A stretch of DNA of 64,000 nt, from assembly GCF_017873095.1 (NCBI RefSeq), contig NZ_JAGGJU010000010.1:62001-126000 (forward strand), written 5' to 3'. This DNA is from Heterorhizobium halophytocola (lineage in GTDB: Bacteria > Pseudomonadota > Alphaproteobacteria > Rhizobiales > Rhizobiaceae). The notes under the pieces were generated by a model that had not been told where the DNA came from, made no database searches, and saw only the letters and a program-made list of their open reading frames with translations. Made by a program: the position numbers and the translations under genes. Below, piece after piece: positions 1 through 8,044 of this stretch. Position 1 is the stretch's first letter. Each line of letters opens with the position of its first letter.

Positions 1-207
1 GCAGATTTGGCCGTCGGCGCCTCGATCGCCGCCGGCTGCTTGGCGCAGCCGCGCGCGGGGGGCCGCCTCAGTCGCTGCCTTCGTTGCGGCATCACGCAAC
101 TGCCGCTCTCGCTCGGTCACGGCATTAGCCGAGTCAAGCTCGGCCTGGACCGCCATGATTGGGGCCTCAGCATTAACCGCATTGGAGATCCGACCATTAA
201 TAGTTGG
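1..207 (-). pseudogene. Truncated second copy of the inner-spanin gene
   Basis: The minus strand, read leftwards from about 207, translates to a peptide matching residues 41-107 of the Rz-like protein at 1285-1686. Shared blocks include INGR, NAV, QAELD, RER, LRDAAT and AATEA. The N-terminal membrane anchor and any good start codon are missing, because the preceding frame belongs to the gene ending at 237. The similarity weakens near the window edge. I read this as a remnant of a duplicated spanin gene. The part beyond position 1 cannot be judged. Confidence 0.6.
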
Positions 208-236
208 CCCGGCAGAAGAGCGAGGGAAATTATGCC

Positions 237-845
237 CTAATCCACCTTGAAACTCATTCGCCGCTCGATCTTGTCGATCCGATCCCGCAGATCCAGCAGA
301 ATATCCCGCGCCCCATACACGCTCCCCTGCGCCTGCTTGATGTCGTCAACCTGCCGCTGCTGATTGGAAAAGCGCTGATCGTAGCTCTGCCAGACGCGAT
401 CGAGCTCCTCACGCGGCACCTGCGCGTCACGCACTTCCTTGATCGAGGCATCCATGCGGGCGCGATCTTCGGCAGATCGCGCCTGGCGCCATTCCATTTC
501 CTGCCGGGTGATCGCTGCCTTGGTGAAGTCAGCGAAGGCAGTCTCCATCCGGTCCTGCCGACTGCTGAGCGTACCATAGACGAAAGTGCCGGCGGCAATC
601 AGCATGGCCGAACAAACGCCGGCAGCCGACCAGATCACCGGCCATTGGGTCTTGCTGTTGTTCCGGAGCTCGTTCGAGAGCTGGGAAATCGCAGAGTTGA
701 TCGTCTGAAACCCGGTGTTCATGTTGGACCGGAGATCGACGATATCCTTGCCCTGATTTTCTACCCGCTCGCTCAGGCGCGCATACTGGGCCATGGGATC
801 AAAGCCGTTAGCGGTTGTCATGTCTTGCTGGTCTCCAGATGCCAT
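237..845 (-). CDS. Phage membrane protein of unknown function with coiled coils
   Basis: This 202-aa protein has one transmembrane segment at about residues 68-90. It is preceded by a polar helical region (20-65) and followed by a long charged, coiled-coil-like tail rich in R, E, Q and D. It lies immediately downstream of the spanin pair in the lysis cassette, so a role in lysis or the envelope is possible, but no family was recognised. An alternative start at Met9 (position 821) exists. The 152-bp gap to the Rz1 gene is unusual in this tightly packed operon. Confidence 0.7.
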   Translation of the reverse strand: MASGDQQDMTTANGFDPMAQYARLSERVENQGKDIVDLRSNMNTGFQTINSAISQLSNELRNNSKTQWPVIWSAAGVCSAMLIAAGTFVYGTLSSRQDRMETAFADFTKAAITRQEMEWRQARSAEDRARMDASIKEVRDAQVPREELDRVWQSYDQRFSNQQRQVDDIKQAQGSVYGARDILLDLRDRIDKIERRMSFKVD

Positions 846-997
846 CTACGCCACTGCCCTTGCACGTTCGTATCTTTCTTCTGAGCCAACTTTCGAGATC
901 GAAAACTTGCACTCCAACAAATTCACCCTATGTCAGTGGTCCTGCCGACTTGGACGCCGGCGGGGCCCTCTGGCCCGCGTGCCGCCCTCTCATAACT

Positions 998-1306
998 TCA
1001 TGGCGCGCGGGCTTTTTCGGCCCCCGCGATCGCCGCCCGGTAATCGTCCCACCATTTCTGACAATCCGCCGACAGCCGGTCGCGGTTGTCGGCCAGGATT
1101 TCCCATCGCTTCTGCAGAACCACCCACGGCTCAGCAGCTTTCGGATAGGCGCGGCCCGTCTCGGCCACACAGGCCTCAGGAAGATCCGGAAGATCGATCG
1201 ACATCTTGGCGACGGCCTCGGTCACTTTTGCCTCTGAGAGCCGGCCCTGCGTCGTTTCGCACCCGGCCAGGGCTATAAGCACGATCAAGGATGCGAGCCG
1301 TACCAT
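998..1306 (-). CDS. Rz1-like outer-membrane spanin lipoprotein
   Basis: This 102-aa protein begins with a short signal sequence ending in a lipobox (L-A-G-C, lipidated Cys16), followed by a hydrophilic domain. It overlaps the end of the Rz-like gene by 22 bp in another frame. A lipoprotein start overlapping the end of an anchored coiled-coil gene is the hallmark of two-component spanins. Together they would fuse inner and outer membranes in the last step of lysis. It is not proline-rich like coliphage Rz1, so assignment rests on the lipobox and arrangement. Confidence 0.72.
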   Translation of the reverse strand: MVRLASLIVLIALAGCETTQGRLSEAKVTEAVAKMSIDLPDLPEACVAETGRAYPKAAEPWVVLQKRWEILADNRDRLSADCQKWWDDYRAAIAGAEKARAP

Positions 1307-1686
1307 TGCAGGTCCTCCTCCGATGGTGTGGAAAGGTTGCCGGCGGCCCTCGCCTCGCCGGCCAACCGCTCGATCTCGATCTGCCGATCGCCGGCAAGCT
1401 GCGCCGCCGCCTCGGCCCGCTTCCTGGCTTCCGTCGCGGCGCTGGTCGCAGCATCTCGCAGCGTTCGCTCCCGCGCGATCACGGCCTTTGCCGCATCGAG
1501 CTCGGCCTGTGTGGCTAGCGTCGAGGTCGCGGCGTCGACCGCATTCGCCACCCGCCCGTTGATGACCTGGCCGACCAGCGGCAGGCTAACACCCTCATAG
1601 AGAAGGATCAGCACCAGTGCCGCCATCGTCATCCCGATCAGCAAGGCGGCCGGGATCTTGATGATATCGGAGAGATTGGCGAACAT
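1285..1686 (-). CDS. Rz-like inner-membrane spanin
   Basis: This 133-aa protein has an N-terminal membrane anchor (about residues 10-30) and then a periplasmic, alanine- and arginine-rich helix (45-115) typical of i-spanins. Its start overlaps the stop of the upstream holin-like gene (TGATG), and its 3' end overlaps the Rz1-like lipoprotein gene, so the three are translationally coupled. It would span the periplasm and pair with the lipoprotein to disrupt the outer membrane. A broken second copy lies at 1-207. Confidence 0.72.
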   Translation of the reverse strand: MFANLSDIIKIPAALLIGMTMAALVLILLYEGVSLPLVGQVINGRVANAVDAATSTLATQAELDAAKAVIARERTLRDAATSAATEARKRAEAAAQLAGDRQIEIERLAGEARAAGNLSTPSEEDLQWYGSHP

Positions 1687-1967
1687 CAGCGGACCTCCGG
1701 CGAGCCGTCAGATCGCGCAGCGTTCGTGTAGGGCAGAGCGCTCCTTGTCCTCCATATCGCGATCGCGTCCTGCACGGTGGCAAGTCCGCTGTAGCCCAGC
1801 ACCAGGACGATCGTCACCCAGAGCCAACCTTCCGTGAGCATCTCGTTGACCCGCGTGTCCGCGTCCGAGCGCAGCAGATGCAATTGCCAGCAAGCAAAGG
1901 CGACGACAGGGAAGATGATCCAGCGCCGCCACTTCCAGCCGGGTTCTCCGCTTTTCTTGGCTTCCAT
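1686..1967 (-). CDS. Holin-like small membrane protein
   Basis: This 93-aa protein has two hydrophobic segments at about residues 15-32 and 48-66, joined by a short charged loop, with a charged N-terminus and a polar tail. Size and topology fit a class II holin. It sits between the endolysin gene (3-bp gap) and the i-spanin gene (overlapping stop/start), the standard order of a lysis cassette. Holins share little sequence, so the call rests on topology and position. It would set lysis timing by opening the inner membrane to the muramidase. Confidence 0.62.
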   Translation of the reverse strand: MEAKKSGEPGWKWRRWIIFPVVAFACWQLHLLRSDADTRVNEMLTEGWLWVTIVLVLGYSGLATVQDAIAIWRTRSALPYTNAARSDGSPEVR

Positions 1968-1970
1968 GGC

Positions 1971-2786
1971 TCAGCTCCAATAATCAAGGTTGAGCATACG
2001 GCCGGTCTGTTTGCCGACTTTGCCGTCGACGACGAGGCCGTGCTCGCGCTGGAAATCGCGGACCTTCTGTGCCGTCATCGGCCCGAAGTCGCCGTCGGCA
2101 TGGGCGCCGATCGCGATCTGAAGAACCTTCACCACGTCGCCTTTGTCGCCGACAGAAAGCAGACCGTCGGCCAGCGGGTCGTAAGCGGCAGAGGCGCCGA
2201 TCGCGAGGCGTCGATAGGCACGATCGAGCTTCAGATCGTATTGGTTCTTTGCATAGGCCGCGCCATTGTAGCCATGAGCAAAGCCGGCCCAATCCTTGCG
2301 CCGCAACTTGCTGCCTAGTCCCTTACCAACGATGAAGCCGACCATGACATCGAGTTGCCCACCCTCGCTTTCCATGCATTTCTCGACCAGCGCCTGCGCA
2401 GACTTGAAGCCGCAAAGCTCGGCATTCTCGCCGAGCACCTGGCCGATGCCCCAGGACGGGGCCTTCAGTCCTGCTTCAAGATTGATAGCCGTCATCCTGC
2501 CAAGCTGATCGTAGCGGGCATCCTGCGTTGCCGGGTAGCGGCCGGGCTGCCAGGATGACCAGGCGAGACCGGCGTTGACCGCCCTCGCCCTCTCCTCCCC
2601 CTTCAGGTTGCGATAAAGCACGTGCGGTTCCGGCAGAATCACCGGCCGGTTCTTCGCATCGAAGCCCTGCCCCCGGGCTTCAACGACGGTCACGGCGCGG
2701 ATCGCCGCCTCCTCGCAGCCGATAAGCGTGGCCGCACGCGCAAAGTCCTCGCCGGACAGCGTCCGGCCAGTGCCAACAAAATTCAT
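1971..2786 (-). CDS. Endolysin: N-acetylmuramidase with peptidoglycan-binding domain
   Basis: This 271-aa protein has an N-terminal domain of the N-acetylmuramidase family (DUF3380 type), with the VVEARG stretch holding the probable catalytic Glu36, up to about residue 200. A C-terminal peptidoglycan-binding repeat follows (about 210-268, with the DGDFGPMT and VVDGKVG blocks). It would cleave the glycan backbone of murein at lysis. It has no signal peptide, so release through the adjacent holin is expected. It is the first gene of the lysis cassette and lies downstream of the tail genes after a regulatory insertion. Confidence 0.88.
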   Translation of the reverse strand: MNFVGTGRTLSGEDFARAATLIGCEEAAIRAVTVVEARGQGFDAKNRPVILPEPHVLYRNLKGEERARAVNAGLAWSSWQPGRYPATQDARYDQLGRMTAINLEAGLKAPSWGIGQVLGENAELCGFKSAQALVEKCMESEGGQLDVMVGFIVGKGLGSKLRRKDWAGFAHGYNGAAYAKNQYDLKLDRAYRRLAIGASAAYDPLADGLLSVGDKGDVVKVLQIAIGAHADGDFGPMTAQKVRDFQREHGLVVDGKVGKQTGRMLNLDYWS

Positions 2787-3172
2787 AGCGATGTCCTTTG
2801 GGGAATGCGCCTCAGGCGCGGTGGTGATGCAGCGGAGCAGCCGCGGTTTGGATGCCTGTTGCCAAGGCAGCAGGATCTATTTCCGTTCTCCTGTGCCCGG
2901 CGTGATCTGAAGCCGCTATGGCCGCAATTAGAGGCAATAAGGTCGCCCACGCTCCGGCTGAATGCCTGGAGAGTATCGTTGAACTCAGAGGATGTGGGAG
3001 AGCAAGTACATGGTTTTCACTACCATGATCGGAGAGTCGATGGACTATCGAAAGCTGGCCGTATTCGCCCTGGTAGGCAGCACCTTCAGACTCAAATTCA
3101 TGGATGTTCTGCGCCGCGCCTCCAGGCTAGCGGTCGCTGGAAGCCTGCAAGCAGTTTGCCAAGGCCTAAGCG
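2787..3172. other. AT-richer spacer between endolysin and MarR gene
   Basis: No convincing gene was found. The stretch is less GC-rich than the flanking phage genes. A plus-strand open frame from an ATG at 3040 (67 codons, GGAGAG 5 bp upstream) runs into the 3' end of the MarR gene. Its first residues faintly recall the N-terminus of LysR regulators but the match fades. It is best read as spacer or eroded coding DNA that came with the MarR insertion. Confidence 0.4.
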
Positions 3173-3631
3173 CTATTCAACTTTCAGGGGGGCACGGCTG
3201 TGTAGATTCACAGCATCGGTTGCCTTCACGAGTAGCTTTTTGAACAGGGCCTGCTCTTTTAGATCCAAGCCGCCCAGGAGTTCAAACTGAACGTGATTGA
3301 AGATCTTTCGCACTGTCCCCAAGACCACGAGCCCGTCATCGGTCGCATAAAGGCGCCTTGAGCGCCGATCATGGGGGCTGATCAGGCGTCGTACATATCC
3401 CTTACTCTCAAGCCGGTCGATTGCCCCTCCAACTGTGACACGAGTGTAGGCAATGCGGCCGGACACCGTGGCCTGATCCAAGCCAGGATCTGACTCGATG
3501 GCCGTTAGAGCTTCGTACTGAAGCGGCGTTAAATCGTAACCGGCAGCAGAAACCGCCTCCAGGAATATTGCGATGGATGCCTGGTTCATCCGGCGGACAA
3601 AATGCGCCGGCATGTCATAAATATCGTGCAT
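3173..3631 (-). CDS. MarR-family transcriptional regulator, prophage copy
   Basis: This 152-aa winged-helix protein has the MarR layout: a dimerisation helix with RRMNQAS near the start, a recognition helix around ATVSGRIAYTRVTVGGAIDRLE, and a wing with SPHDRRSRRLYAT. It is a close paralogue of the protein at 41863-42321, sharing the N-terminal RRMNQAS block and a C-terminal ATDAV-SRAPLKV signature. It is divergent from a 65-aa gene at 3797, with a palindrome between them, so it probably represses its own and that promoter. The ligand is unknown. It interrupts the phage late operon between gene D and the endolysin and is AT-richer than its neighbours. Confidence 0.85.
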   Translation of the reverse strand: MHDIYDMPAHFVRRMNQASIAIFLEAVSAAGYDLTPLQYEALTAIESDPGLDQATVSGRIAYTRVTVGGAIDRLESKGYVRRLISPHDRRSRRLYATDDGLVVLGTVRKIFNHVQFELLGGLDLKEQALFKKLLVKATDAVNLHSRAPLKVE

Positions 3632-3723
3632 GAAGCTTTTCGGGAAAGAGGTTTAAGGGAGATTGGAGCCCTATGCTCGCAACGCAAAATAGCAAGCATC
3701 CGATCAAGTTCAATCCTCATTCA

Positions 3724-3742
3724 TTGCATGGCAACCATGCAA
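3724..3742. promoter_or_regulatory. Inverted repeat, probable MarR operator
   Basis: TTGCATGG and CCATGCAA form a perfect 8-bp inverted repeat around a 3-bp spacer. It sits in the divergent interval between the MarR gene (start 3631) and the 65-aa gene (start 3797). Size and position fit a MarR dimer site controlling both directions. No obvious copy of this exact sequence is seen at the paralogous locus at 42.3-42.5 kb. Confidence 0.5.
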
Positions 3743-3796
3743 GGCGCTACATTCACCTCCAGACTGAACCGCGAGTTCACAAAAAGGAGCCTGAGT

Positions 3797-3994
3797 ATGG
3801 AGAGCGTCCAACTCAGCGACGATGAGCTGACTTGGCTTCGCGCCCTTCTCAAGGGAGGTGGCCAGATCATGCCTGAAGAAATCGCGAAGAAACTAGAAGA
3901 GGCAGGCCTGATCGAGCGCCGGATCATTGGAGAAGCGCCGAACACGCGTCAGGTCCTGATCATACGCCCCGCCCGCCGACGTAGCGTAAACTAG
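3797..3994 (+). CDS. Small winged-helix-like protein paired with MarR (copy 1)
   Basis: This 65-aa protein starts at an ATG with an AAGGAG site 7 bp upstream. It consists of a helix (DDELTWLRALL), a GGG turn, a second helix (MPEEIAKKLEEAGLIERR) and two short strands, resembling a minimal winged helix. It is clearly paralogous to the 75-aa protein at 42549-42776: both carry ELxWLRxLLxGGGQxMPExIAxKLE and GLxERRIxGEA. Both lie divergent to a MarR gene. Function is unknown; a co-regulator or antagonist of MarR is possible. Its TAG stop overlaps the gene D stop in a shared CTAG. Confidence 0.7.
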   Translation: MESVQLSDDELTWLRALLKGGGQIMPEEIAKKLEEAGLIERRIIGEAPNTRQVLIIRPARRRSVN

Positions 3995-5016
3995 CCGGAT
4001 CCCCGATTGTCCGAGCCCGCCCCACCCTGCGGCTGCTTCAGCTCCAGCGACGTCGTCGATCCGCCACTGCGATCGCATCTATGCGTCACCCCTGTGATCC
4101 GATAGACACCGTCGACACCGGGCCTGGCGCCGCCGAGCACAAACGTGCCTTCGGCCTGCGCCTCCGGCTCCAGATCGAGCTCGACTGAACCTTCGCCGCC
4201 GCCGCGTTTTGAGGCCGCCTGTTTCCCCTTAGCGATGTCGCTCGCCTGTCCCTCATCCGCCGCCACCGTGCGCGCTTCATCCTCCGCCTCGGCATCGAAA
4301 TCGGTGTCGACCTCGATTTGCCTGAACGTCGCGCTCTTGCGATCAAAATACCGTGCCTTGGCCTTTTTGAACTTCGCCCGACCGGTCACCGGCGAGATGT
4401 CCCAGGAGATGACGTTTTTCCCAATGGTGCCTGCGATCGTCGGCAGAGCACCGCCGGCGGGTGATGCCCCTTCGCCGCGCTCGGCCAGCACCGCCTGGTC
4501 GCCGCGGATCTTGAACGTACCGCCGAGCTCGCGCGCCAGTTTCTGGCCAAGATGCAGAAAGCTCTCAGCATCGGCCGACCAGTAAGACCGCGTGATCGCA
4601 GCAAATGCCGGCGCGATGGTAATCCCGGCAAGCCCCGCTTTCTCGGCCGCCTTGCCGAGAAAGTCCGACAGACTGGCCTCATCCATATGATGCGATTGCA
4701 GCTGTTTGGCCTTCCCTTTGGTGTCGAAGCCCTTGGCGGTCACCGCGAGCTCGCGGCCACCACCTCGCGATCCTGATGAGCGAACACTGTCGATCGTTCC
4801 GTCGAATACCGCGACCCCCTGCAGGAAGACCTTCACCGAGGCCCCCTCGCCCGGCAGTTTCAACTGACCGCCGGTATCATCCAGGCTGAGGCTGCAGCTG
4901 TCGCTCGCCGTGCCATCCTTGTCCGTTACACTGATCTGCAACAGGTAGGGCCGCATGGCTGAGGTCATGTTCCGGCCATCGATGAAGACGGCCCAATCTA
5001 CGGTCCAGGGCATCAT
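3991..5016 (-). CDS. D: Tail protein D (P2 gpD-like late control / hub protein)
   Basis: This 341-aa protein matches the phage late control gene D family in length and in its N-terminal pattern (WxVxIDGRNMTSAMRPYLLQISVTD). In P2-type tails gpD forms the baseplate hub connecting spike and tube. It is the last gene of the tail operon, with its start overlapping the stop of gene X. The 3' end abuts the inserted mini-winged-helix gene, sharing a CTAG. The C-terminal 80 residues are alanine-, glycine- and charge-rich. Confidence 0.88.
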   Translation of the reverse strand: MMPWTVDWAVFIDGRNMTSAMRPYLLQISVTDKDGTASDSCSLSLDDTGGQLKLPGEGASVKVFLQGVAVFDGTIDSVRSSGSRGGGRELAVTAKGFDTKGKAKQLQSHHMDEASLSDFLGKAAEKAGLAGITIAPAFAAITRSYWSADAESFLHLGQKLARELGGTFKIRGDQAVLAERGEGASPAGGALPTIAGTIGKNVISWDISPVTGRAKFKKAKARYFDRKSATFRQIEVDTDFDAEAEDEARTVAADEGQASDIAKGKQAASKRGGGEGSVELDLEPEAQAEGTFVLGGARPGVDGVYRITGVTHRCDRSGGSTTSLELKQPQGGAGSDNRGSG

Positions 5017-5246
5017 CAGGCTCCAAACAACGAGACGACGCGGCGTTCAGCGAACGCATTCTTCACGGGCTTGTCGGGAACGGCGATGACCGTTCCGAGC
5101 GGCAAATAGGCGCCGAGCTCGGAAAGGCCCGGATTGTCCAGCAGTGTCTGCGCCAGAAGTGAGCGCCCCTCGACACCGTAGAGCTGATGCAACAGGAGTT
5201 CGACGGTCATCCCCTCTCGACGAATGGTGAATGTCTCTGACATCAA
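5016..5246 (-). CDS. X: Tail protein X (LysM-like)
   Basis: This 76-aa protein is of the P2 gpX family, short LysM-like proteins in which an N-terminal helix-strand unit is followed by a PLGTVIAVPD-type end. It probably helps assemble the tail tube or hub, contacting gpD or peptidoglycan. It overlaps both gene U (ATGA-type overlap) and gene D, as in P2-like phages, which supports the assignment despite the small size. Confidence 0.82.
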   Translation of the reverse strand: MMSETFTIRREGMTVELLLHQLYGVEGRSLLAQTLLDNPGLSELGAYLPLGTVIAVPDKPVKNAFAERRVVSLFGA

Positions 5247-5677
5247 AGCGCTCCAAACAGCGAGAGGATTGTGCTGATGACGGATGTCGAGGCGCCCTCC
5301 GGCGACACCTTCACCAGGCTGATCTCGTGCGCCACGGTAAACCCGACGCCGTCGCGCATGATATCCCGGTGGTTCTCGCTGATGCTGTCGATGACAAACC
5401 AGCCCAGCCGCTTGCCGTCGCCCCGCAACACCGGAAGACGCTGACCGGACTGACGCAGGCCATGGGCCATTTCCAGTTCGGTCAGGCCACCCAGCCGATA
5501 GGGCAGAAGCTGACCGGACAGCGTCAGGGTGTCATCGCCCTCCCCCATGAACTCACGCGATGGCATGGCCCCGATCAGAGCCTTTGCCGCGAAGTCGGCG
5601 CGGGCGCTGCGCTGAACGTCGGTCACCGAAAACGGCTGTGTATCGATGGTGAGTGCTCCTATGCTGTACAACATCAC
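5243..5677 (-). CDS. U: Tail protein U (P2 gpU-like)
   Basis: This 144-aa protein begins MMLYSIGALTIDTQPFSV and contains the GLTELEMAHGLRQSGQRLPVLRG-like core characteristic of the P2 gpU family, here at residues 63-95. It is needed for tail completion, near the tail end. It is located directly after the tape measure with a 4-bp overlap and before X and D, the canonical T-U-X-D order. Confidence 0.88.
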   Translation of the reverse strand: MMLYSIGALTIDTQPFSVTDVQRSARADFAAKALIGAMPSREFMGEGDDTLTLSGQLLPYRLGGLTELEMAHGLRQSGQRLPVLRGDGKRLGWFVIDSISENHRDIMRDGVGFTVAHEISLVKVSPEGASTSVISTILSLFGAL

Positions 5678-7998
5678 GCCACTCCATAACCGAGGTCACC
5701 CTGCAGCCCATTGATCTCGCTTTTGAGCCGCCGGTTCAGGATCGCGATCAGTTGATCGGCGATCTGGCCCGGATCGGTGATACCGTTCAGGATCATCTTG
5801 ATATTGACGGTCGGGCCGGAGCCGGGTGGCATCATGCCGGCGGTCTGCCGGGCATTATGAACGTAGCCGCTGCGTGATGCCGTGATCATCTCCGGCCCTT
5901 CCTCACCCACCAGGTATGTCCGTCCACCGACGATGGGGCCGCCGGCAGCGCGCGCACCGTGGGCCACGGGTGGCGCCGGCGGTGCCGGCCGGCCGCCAAG
6001 CCATGACGGCAGCTTTGGCAGGGAGATGACATTCGACAGGTTGATGCTTCCAATCGCATCCCGGATGCGTCGGGGAATGGCGCCAACCCAGGCTATGAAC
6101 GCGTCGAACTTGGCCACCGCACCATCCCAGAGCGACTGGATTAGGCTGGCACCTGCCGCGGCCATATCTTGCGCGACCGCCAGGATCTTTGCCGGCAGGC
6201 CGACGACGGCAACTATGACATCGCCGACAGCCTTGCCGGCAGCCGCACCCCAGCCTGCCCAGGATCCGCTCATCTGGTCGACCGGTCCAAGCAGGTCGCC
6301 GATCCAGTTGAACAACTCCGACAGGCCATCGATGACGGGCTGGATCATCGGCATGACCGGCTCGATCGCTTTCATAAAGGCCTGCCCGAAGGCCGCAAAT
6401 GCCGACGAGATCCCCTGCCAGTTGTTGTAGATCCAGGCGCCGGCAGCACCGATGGCCAGCAGTGCGATGCCGATACCAGAGCCGATCAGCGCCACCCGAA
6501 GGCCGACCAGGGCAAGCCTGACCAGTCGCAGCGGGTTGAGGGCGCTCATCAGGCCGGTCGCCATGATCTTCAGCGTCGGGCCGATGCCTGCGACAGACGA
6601 TGCCGCAGCAAAGCCGACCAAACCGGTGCGCGCCGCCTTCATTGCCATGCCGAAGGGTGCCGCCACCAGGCCGACGCCGGAGATGGCAAGCTTGAGCGCC
6701 CGCAGACCACCGAGCCCGGCCAACAGCATGCCACCACGCATCCAGGCAAAGGAGAAGCTGGCGGCAAGAGAGGCAATGCGAAAGGCGACCAGCGCCGCCG
6801 TGGTGGCGACGATTGCCGTTGTCAGATGCGGATAGCGCTGCGCCAGATCCGACAGCGTGGTCACGATCGGCCCGAGCACGTCGACGATCTGATTGAGCGC
6901 CGGCAGAAGTGCGTCCCCGATAGAGACGGCCAGATCCGTCATGCGATTGTTGAACAACGCCATGCTGTTTGCCGTCCGCTTCGAGGCCGTCTCAAACTCC
7001 TGATTTGCAGACCCGGCATAGTTTGCCTTGTCCGCGACCATGGCCAGTACATCCGACAGTAGCTTGCCATTGGAGATCAGCGGGCCCAATGCCCGCGCCT
7101 CATCCCCGAACAGGTCAGAGATTGCAGCCGCCCTGGTTGCCGCCGGCAGCTTGTTGATCTTGAGGAGCACATCCTGCAGCGTGCCGACGGCATCCTTTTG
7201 CATACGCTTGGCGACATTGGTGGCCGAAAGTCCGAGTTTGTCGAAGACAGCCTCTTGCCGTTTGGTGGCACTGGCACCCTTGGTGAGCGCGCGGCCGACA
7301 TTCAGCAGTGAAGTGCTCGCGACTTCCGCCTCGAAGCCGGCGCCTGTCATGGCAGCCCCGATTGCCGCCACCTGTTCGGCCGTCATGCCGAACTGGCTTG
7401 CCATCGGCGCCACGCGCTTGACCACCTGCAGAATCTGCGGCGCGCTGGCAGCCGAGTTGTTGCCGAGATAGTTGATGGCGTCGGCAAGGCTCTCGGTGTC
7501 GGCCACCGATCGCCCGAGCGCCGTCTTCAGCTTGGCGAGCGCCTCGCCGGTCTCACTGGCCGAGATATCCCAGGCCGTGCCGACCTTGGCTGCGACCTCG
7601 GCGAACCGCAACAGCTCGTCATTGGCAACTCCCGACTGGCCGGCAGCTGCAACAATCTGCGCAATGCCGTCGGCCGTCATCGGCATGCGAAGCGATAAAG
7701 CCCGGATCTGCTCGCCCATTGCCTTGAAGCTGCCTTCGCCGTCGAAGTCCACCACCTTGCGGATATCGGCCATGGAGGATTCGAAGGCCATGGCCGCCTT
7801 GACGGGTGCCGAGATCGCATGTGCCAGTCCATAGGCAACGGCACCTGCCTCCACCATCCGGCCGCGCATCTCGCCGATCCGCTTGTTGTTCGCCTCGATC
7901 CGGGAATGCATCCGGTCGATCGACGTCGCCACTGCACGCGCCGGCGCCGAGGCGCGGTCGAGCAAGGATATGATGAGCCTGGAAGTCAGGACGGACAT
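5674..7998 (-). CDS. T: Tail tape measure protein
   Basis: This 774-aa protein has an N-terminal helical region of the TP901-type tape measure family (residues about 60-330, with repeated alanine-rich helices and a GTAWDISASETGEALAKLKT stretch). A central hydrophobic part (about 380-520) follows, then a glycine/proline-rich C-terminus with GGRTYLVGEEGPEMI, a motif typical of tape measure C-termini. It sets tail length and is threaded through the tube. It follows the E/E' frameshift chaperone genes, as in other tailed phages. Confidence 0.92.
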   Translation of the reverse strand: MSVLTSRLIISLLDRASAPARAVATSIDRMHSRIEANNKRIGEMRGRMVEAGAVAYGLAHAISAPVKAAMAFESSMADIRKVVDFDGEGSFKAMGEQIRALSLRMPMTADGIAQIVAAAGQSGVANDELLRFAEVAAKVGTAWDISASETGEALAKLKTALGRSVADTESLADAINYLGNNSAASAPQILQVVKRVAPMASQFGMTAEQVAAIGAAMTGAGFEAEVASTSLLNVGRALTKGASATKRQEAVFDKLGLSATNVAKRMQKDAVGTLQDVLLKINKLPAATRAAAISDLFGDEARALGPLISNGKLLSDVLAMVADKANYAGSANQEFETASKRTANSMALFNNRMTDLAVSIGDALLPALNQIVDVLGPIVTTLSDLAQRYPHLTTAIVATTAALVAFRIASLAASFSFAWMRGGMLLAGLGGLRALKLAISGVGLVAAPFGMAMKAARTGLVGFAAASSVAGIGPTLKIMATGLMSALNPLRLVRLALVGLRVALIGSGIGIALLAIGAAGAWIYNNWQGISSAFAAFGQAFMKAIEPVMPMIQPVIDGLSELFNWIGDLLGPVDQMSGSWAGWGAAAGKAVGDVIVAVVGLPAKILAVAQDMAAAGASLIQSLWDGAVAKFDAFIAWVGAIPRRIRDAIGSINLSNVISLPKLPSWLGGRPAPPAPPVAHGARAAGGPIVGGRTYLVGEEGPEMITASRSGYVHNARQTAGMMPPGSGPTVNIKMILNGITDPGQIADQLIAILNRRLKSEINGLQGDLGYGVA

Positions 7999-8044
7999 GG
8001 AAGATCTCGCTCAGTGCGGCCGCAGGGGGCAAAACCGGGCCGCT

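Noticed and set aside
3040-3243. Plus-strand 67-codon frame with a LysR-like first dozen residues
   Set aside because: Similarity fades at once and the frame overlaps the MarR gene; kept only as a note in the spacer entry.
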